Shown one piece after another: positions 29,816 through 33,334 of a stretch of DNA of 33,334 bases. Every line of letters begins with the position of its first letter. Position 1 is the stretch's first letter. Position numbers and translations under genes: made by a program. The notes beneath the pieces are model-generated. The model ran no database searches, was not told the DNA's origin, and worked only from the letters and a program-made list of their open reading frames with translations. Origin of the DNA: a virus; the IMG/VR virus record IMGVR_UViG_3300043429_000632, positions 1 to 33,334 of that record. One strand, given 5' to 3'.

Positions 29816-29821
29816 GTATGA
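29594..29821 (+). CDS. Putative immunity protein
   Basis: A 75-residue acidic protein starting four bases before the end of the toxin-like gene (ATGA overlap). It shares the AT-rich composition of the metallopeptidase module and has no similarity I recognise to head proteins. Strand-helix patterns (SIAIWDDVKHKFIG; LIKDIETFIFVMSNIG) suggest a compact small domain. A small gene, coupled and compositionally matched to a toxin domain, is the typical place of an immunity gene. This is inference; it could be an accessory of the head protein. Confidence 0.55.
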   Translation: MKFEAKRDKSIAIWDDVKHKFIGDSELIKDIETFIFVMSNIGNDAFVQLMNRQEILNIQVIEYVPDEYPEGTLDV

Positions 29822-30297
29822 AAGTAATCGTACAAAACGCTGCATTGCACCTGGCCGACAAAGTACGAGAGGCGCAGCAGGCAGCCATTGCGACCATTGC
29901 ACAAGTAGCAGTCACCAGACTCAATAAAGACAAACCACCTGAGCCATTGCCCAACAGCATGCAATGGGTGAGCGATAAGCAAGAGCGCTTTGTCAAAAAA
30001 ATGTTTGCTATGAAGCGGATGACCAAATACCGACGCGGTCGCGGCAATGGCTTACCGTGGCAAACGTCGCAAAAACTTAATCGGTCATACGTCGTGCTAC
30101 GCATGCAAATCGGTGACGCATCGGTAGTGAGCACTGCTGCCTATGCTCGATACGTCGTAGGCGATGAGCAAAGCCAGATACACCAGGGGCGATGGAAAAC
30201 AGGGGCCATGGTAGCAGACGAAATGCAGCAAGACGGTGTGATAGACAAAATCATTGCAGATGCATGCAATAAAGCATTTGCCCCGACAACGTCGTAA
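29818..30297 (+). CDS. Head-proximal structural protein (HK97 gp10-like or minor head protein)
   Basis: A 159-residue protein. Basic middle with helical N-terminus, then KLNRSYVV, AAYARYVVGDEQS and HQGRWKTG. This YARYVxGD/HQGRW layout occurs in phage structural genes close to portal and capsid genes and resembles the gp10 tail-component or neck type. It overlaps the putative immunity gene (ATGA). A virion or assembly role is likely; the exact place is uncertain. Confidence 0.5.
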   Translation: MKVIVQNAALHLADKVREAQQAAIATIAQVAVTRLNKDKPPEPLPNSMQWVSDKQERFVKKMFAMKRMTKYRRGRGNGLPWQTSQKLNRSYVVLRMQIGDASVVSTAAYARYVVGDEQSQIHQGRWKTGAMVADEMQQDGVIDKIIADACNKAFAPTTS

Positions 30298-30308
30298 ATA
30301 TTCGGTAT

Positions 30309-30317
30309 TGCTACTAT
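30309..30317 (+). promoter_or_regulatory. Possible extended -10 promoter before the Dps-like gene
   Basis: TGCTACTAT (30309-30317) fits an extended -10 (TGN with TACTAT) in the only sizeable gap (44 bases) of the head operon. The -35 at the right distance is poor. The ribosome site AGGGGGAA follows 10 bases before the next ATG. Confidence 0.35.
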
Positions 30318-30341
30318 GACCGCAATGAGTAGGGGGAAGCC

Positions 30342-31127
30342 ATGGCAGGACAACGACACAGCGCAGCTGATGTAGAACTAATTAAGGCATGCCGTAAAGC
30401 GGTGATGGAACACGCAGCGAGCACGGCAGCACATGCCGATGCAATGAAACTGATGTTTGAGCAATTGGGCGACGATCTGCAAGACCTCGACACGGTCGAC
30501 AGTAGACAAGCCGAAACCGACGCGGTACGCAGCGTCAAGGCTGCAGACTTACCTGGCCAGCTGATTGAGCTGCTGGGTGCAAATACTTTGATGTGGTACA
30601 AGGCCAGCGCGATTCATTGGAACCTCACTGGGGCCGATTTCCCCCAGTATCACGGTTTCTTTGCAGAGGTATATGGCTCACTGGATGAAGTCATTGATAG
30701 CTATGCAGAGTTTGTGCGCAGCCTTGATTACAAGGTACCAAACACGCTTATGCAGCTGTGCATGATGCAGCCTGCCGAAATGATGGGCGAGAGCCTGCCA
30801 GAGATGGTAGCGAGTATTACCATTGCAAACTTGCGCATGCTCGACTTGTTGCAAGGCGGCGTGTACTTTGCTGGTGTTGCTGGTGAATACGGTATTCAGA
30901 ACTTCTTGCAGGATCGCCTTGCATATCATCAGAAGCTTCGCTGGATGCTGAAGGCAATTCTCACCCCGACGGCTGAACTGCCAGAGCCTGAAGAGCCTGA
31001 AGAGCCAGGTGAAGTAACAGAGCCTGCCGAAATGGAAATCGAGAGCGCCATTGCGTCGGATGATGGCAAACGCCAGTACAACAGCCTGGCACAGCAGCTG
31101 CTGTATGTGATGCGAGGTGCGCAATGA
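30342..31127 (+). CDS. Dps/ferritin-like protein in the head operon
   Basis: A 261-residue protein. Residues about 70-210 have the Dps four-helix pattern: IELLGANTLMWYKASAIHWN, then YHGFFAEVYGSLDEVIDSYAEF. The ferroxidase ligands H92, H104, D119 and E123 show exact Dps spacing (12, 15, 4; compare E. coli H51, H63, D78, E82). A helical N-terminal extension of 75 residues and a C-terminal PEEPEEPGE linker plus helix are unusual for Dps. Dps proteins oxidise Fe(II) with H2O2, store iron and protect DNA. Its position next to the capsid gene suggests a virion component. Strong ribosome site AGGGGGAA. Confidence 0.85.
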   Translation: MAGQRHSAADVELIKACRKAVMEHAASTAAHADAMKLMFEQLGDDLQDLDTVDSRQAETDAVRSVKAADLPGQLIELLGANTLMWYKASAIHWNLTGADFPQYHGFFAEVYGSLDEVIDSYAEFVRSLDYKVPNTLMQLCMMQPAEMMGESLPEMVASITIANLRMLDLLQGGVYFAGVAGEYGIQNFLQDRLAYHQKLRWMLKAILTPTAELPEPEEPEEPGEVTEPAEMEIESAIASDDGKRQYNSLAQQLLYVMRGAQ

Positions 31128-32677
31128 GCGTGAAAGCCATTGGTGAATATACGCTGAAGGGCAAGGGCATTGTATTCGGTGGGCGTGATTTGGTCGGCGA
31201 CACATTTACCCGTGATACAGACCTGGGTGAAACGCGGTCGTTTATCGGTATGCCTGTCTACTATGATCACAGCCTGGGCGAGTTGCGTCGGCAAATTGGC
31301 ACGGTCAAGTCGTGGACACCAGAGGACGACGGCATTGACGTCGAAATTGAGCTTGATCGACGCGATAAGTATGCACAACGTGTGATGCAGCTGGTGCGCA
31401 AAGGAGCACTAGGGCTGAGCACTGGCGCACTGCCACACCTGGTGGTGCGCGAAAACGGACAGCTGAAACGCTGGGTGGTTGGTGAAATCTCACTCACACC
31501 CACACCAGCTGAACCCAGAACTACGGCATTACCGACAGAACCCACAGGTACCACCAAAGGCGTACAGCAGGTGGTGCGGGCGTATGCGAGTGCATATACA
31601 AGCAATCATCAAGGGGTATCAGACATGGCTATTGACAAAGACGCATTGAAGGACGCACTGAAAGACGTGCTGACCGACATGCAAGGCGAGCCGGTGAGCA
31701 CTGGCGGCGTCATCGACAACAAGCAGGCACCGGCGGCAAAGAATCTCACCAGTCGCGGTTTCAGCAACGAGCCGACGGAAGCGATTTTGCACTACGTAAA
31801 GACGGGTGACGAAATTGCAGCCAAGGCCACGCTGGTGGAAGGCACTGGCGCAAACGGTGGCTATCTGGTGCCCCGCGATTTCTACACGGCTGTCATCGAC
31901 AAGCGCGATCAGCAGTGGATTGGTGCAAAGCTTAACATTCAGCGCTTCACCACTGACCGTCAGATTTTCGACATTGCAGACCAGAACGGCAAAGCGAACT
32001 TTGCATTTGTCGCTGAGTCTGGCAGTGCAAACTTTGACGAACCGACTTTCGCACAGAGCGCCATCACGGTGTACACCGCTTCGCTCGCAATGAAGGTTTC
32101 GAATCAGTTGCTGCGTGACCAGGCAATGGATCTGGAAGGCTTCTTGCAGCGTGAAATCGGTCGTGCGTATGCTCGACACCTGAACGATTACATGATCAAC
32201 GGTACCGGCTCAGGTCAGCCGTATGGCGTGCTGGCACGTGCGACGGTTTCCGAGACGCTGGCCAGCGTGTCGGGTGTCGACCAGGCTGACATCATTAACA
32301 TCGTGCACAAGCTGCCCAGCTGGTACGCAGACGACAGCAATGCTGTCGGCTGGGTGATGCAGAACAGCACACTGGGTGCCATTCGTGCATTGCAGGGCAA
32401 TTTCTACAGCTTCCAGCCGACCCCTATGGGTACGATGAATTCTCTGTACGGTAAGCAGGTCGCTATTACCGACAAGATTGCAGCGCTGGGCACTGGTAAC
32501 AAGAGCATCTTGTTTGGTAACTGGGGATATTACGCATTCGTCGAAAATCTCGGGCTCGAGATTGCACGCAATCCGTACAGCTACCAGGCGAATTACCAGA
32601 CTGCGCTGTTCTGCACCGTGCGCTGGGGTGGCGACGTCACCCAGGCCGAGGCATTCGTGTACGGCGTGAATCCGTAA
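31124..32677 (+). CDS. Prohead protease-major capsid protein fusion
   Basis: A 517-residue protein. Residues 1-150 are an HK97-type prohead serine protease with H49 (VYYDHS), S99 (GLSTGAL) and E121 (GEISL) as likely catalytic triad. From residue 168 on it is an HK97-fold major capsid protein: a helical delta region (ALKDALKDVLTDM), then LVEGTGANGGYLVPRDFYTAVI, and a long E-loop and P-domain pattern to GDVTQAEAFVYGV. The fusion lets protease and shell subunit come from one gene. ATG 31625 with AAGGGG before it could give separate capsid protein. Confidence 0.9.
   Translation: MSVKAIGEYTLKGKGIVFGGRDLVGDTFTRDTDLGETRSFIGMPVYYDHSLGELRRQIGTVKSWTPEDDGIDVEIELDRRDKYAQRVMQLVRKGALGLSTGALPHLVVRENGQLKRWVVGEISLTPTPAEPRTTALPTEPTGTTKGVQQVVRAYASAYTSNHQGVSDMAIDKDALKDALKDVLTDMQGEPVSTGGVIDNKQAPAAKNLTSRGFSNEPTEAILHYVKTGDEIAAKATLVEGTGANGGYLVPRDFYTAVIDKRDQQWIGAKLNIQRFTTDRQIFDIADQNGKANFAFVAESGSANFDEPTFAQSAITVYTASLAMKVSNQLLRDQAMDLEGFLQREIGRAYARHLNDYMINGTGSGQPYGVLARATVSETLASVSGVDQADIINIVHKLPSWYADDSNAVGWVMQNSTLGAIRALQGNFYSFQPTPMGTMNSLYGKQVAITDKIAALGTGNKSILFGNWGYYAFVENLGLEIARNPYSYQANYQTALFCTVRWGGDVTQAEAFVYGVNP
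31611..31627 (+). promoter_or_regulatory. Internal ribosome site and start for capsid protein
   Basis: AAGGGG (31611-31616), 8 bases, then in-frame ATG (31625-31627), which is residue 168 of the protease-capsid fusion and lies exactly at the start of the capsid delta-like domain. It would give a 350-residue capsid protein without the protease part, solving the need for far more shell subunits than protease. Confidence 0.55.
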
Positions 32678-32686
32678 GGAGTAGCG

Positions 32687-32896
32687 ATGCGCGTGATTCT
32701 CAAAAACGCGCTCGCCATGCTGGATGAGTCTGGCAAACTGAAAAGCTACACCGCGGGGTCAGTCGTTGACCTCGCGGAAGCCGAAGCACAGCGGATGCTG
32801 AACAGCGGACGTGCAACGGTAGCAGACAGCGAGCCAGACGCGCCAGCAGCGCAGGCCGAGGCACCGAAGCGGGGACGAAGGGCGAAGGGGTCGTAA
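32687..32896 (+). CDS. Small head-associated protein
   Basis: A 69-residue protein between capsid and connector genes. The N-terminus MRVILKNALAMLDESGKLKS is followed by VVDLAEAEAQRMLNSGRATV, then an Ala/Pro-rich acidic linker and a basic end (KRGRRAKGS). This pattern is common in small proteins following phage capsid genes, of unknown role. It overlaps the connector start by one base (TAATG). Structural or scaffolding role is inferred. Confidence 0.6.
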   Translation: MRVILKNALAMLDESGKLKSYTAGSVVDLAEAEAQRMLNSGRATVADSEPDAPAAQAEAPKRGRRAKGS

Positions 32897-33334
32897 TGGC
32901 ATACGTCGAAGTATCGGAGCTCAAAACCTATTTAGGTATTCAGTCAAACGCTGATGATGCACTACTAAGCGATATTTGCGAAGAGGCACAAGCGATTGTC
33001 GACAATATCTGCAATCGGACATTTGAGGCACACCAGGACAGCACACGGTATTTCAATGCGCTGGATATCCGATACGGTGGGCGTGTCGACGCATTTCAAA
33101 ACACGTTGCTGTTGGATGTTGATTTGTGTCAACTGACACGGGTGACAAATGGCAATAACCAGATTATTCCCAGCGAGGCGCTGGTATTGCTGCCGACGAA
33201 TTTCATTCCGTCGTATGCCATCAAAATCAAAATGAACACATCGTATGTTTGGACATACGTGGGCACGCCAGACACTGCAATTAGTGTTGTAGGACGCTGG
33301 GCGTACAGCATAAATTGCCCCACACCGATACGTA
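32896..33334 (+). CDS. Head-tail connector, 5' part (runs off window end)
   Basis: Starts at ATG 32896, overlapping the previous stop by one base. It begins MAYVEVSELKTYLGI with acidic helices (DDALLSDICEEAQAIVDNIC), typical of the gp6-type helical connector. The frame is open to the end of the window and continues at base 3 on the left, where it ends at 488. The part between 33132 and 33219 is the variant form of the tract at 128-215, with T-S, D-E and V-I changes only. Confidence 0.7.
   Translation, partial: MAYVEVSELKTYLGIQSNADDALLSDICEEAQAIVDNICNRTFEAHQDSTRYFNALDIRYGGRVDAFQNTLLLDVDLCQLTRVTNGNNQIIPSEALVLLPTNFIPSYAIKIKMNTSYVWTYVGTPDTAISVVGRWAYSINCPTPIR
33005..33334. repeat. Right copy of terminal overlap
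   Basis: This aligns gap-free to 1-330, with 19 substitutions; 16 of them are at third codon positions. Joining the copies gives a circle of about 33,004 bp. Sequence-level selection on the differences argues against random sequencing error. Confidence 0.9.

Noticed and set aside
1-33334. tRNA genes
   Set aside because: No cloverleaf-like segment was recognised by eye in gaps. A covariance-model scan would be needed to exclude one fully.
1-33334. Integrase, excisionase pair, CI-type repressor
   Set aside because: No Tyr- or Ser-recombinase motifs were seen. HTH and RHH proteins present are not enough to claim lysogeny control.

Overview
The window reads as one essentially complete genome of a tailed dsDNA bacteriophage with siphovirus morphology. 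It has HK97-type head genes, a frameshifted tail-assembly chaperone ahead of a tape measure protein, and Dit and hub proteins, with no sheath or contractile baseplate genes. Every confident gene is on the + strand. Bases 33005-33334 repeat bases 1-330 (311 of 330 identical), and the gene broken at the right end continues at the left end. The molecule is therefore best read as circular or circularly permuted, about 33,004 bp. The 19 differences between the two ends lie almost entirely in an 88-bp tract and are mostly silent, so they look like real strain variation. The host cannot be named. An Rpf-like muralytic protein and a ReqiPepy6-Gp37-like hub hint at a Gram-positive or actinobacterial-type host, but weakly. 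No integrase, repressor or tRNA was recognised, so a temperate lifestyle is not supported.

Layout. 1-7426 carries the connector, tail completion protein, major tail protein, G/GT chaperone, tape measure, Dit, hub, two C1q-like receptor-binding candidates and a tail-fibre assembly chaperone, closed by a terminator at about 7440-7485. A strong promoter at 7496 starts an early/replication operon (7560-14386). It holds small unknown proteins, two ribbon-helix-helix proteins, an SSB-like protein with an acidic tail, a Toprim primase-helicase, a zinc-ribbon protein, a multi-HTH DNA-binding protein and a VRR-NUC nuclease. A 1.3-kb gene-free region (14387-15712) follows. It contains a dense array of an 8-bp iteron-like motif next to an alternating AT tract (the best replication-origin candidate), a 17-bp palindrome and GC-rich repeats.

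A second promoter at 16242 shares its leader with the first one and starts an accessory operon (16306-23542). This holds four coiled-coil proteins, several unknowns, a tiny membrane peptide, the Rpf-like muralytic enzyme, a protein with three WPAD...WY repeats, dCTP deaminase and a DUF1599-like protein. The lysis cassette (amidase and two holin-like membrane proteins) starts at 23592 and runs into the small and large terminase genes.

The head operon (26607-33334) holds the two most striking features. The first is a 996-residue fusion of portal, MuF-type head protein and an AT-rich C-terminal module carrying an HExxH metallopeptidase motif, directly followed by a small AT-rich gene. This arrangement matches phage MuF polymorphic toxin-immunity loci. 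The second is a Dps-like protein with a fully conserved ferroxidase ligand pattern, placed between head morphogenesis and the protease-capsid fusion.
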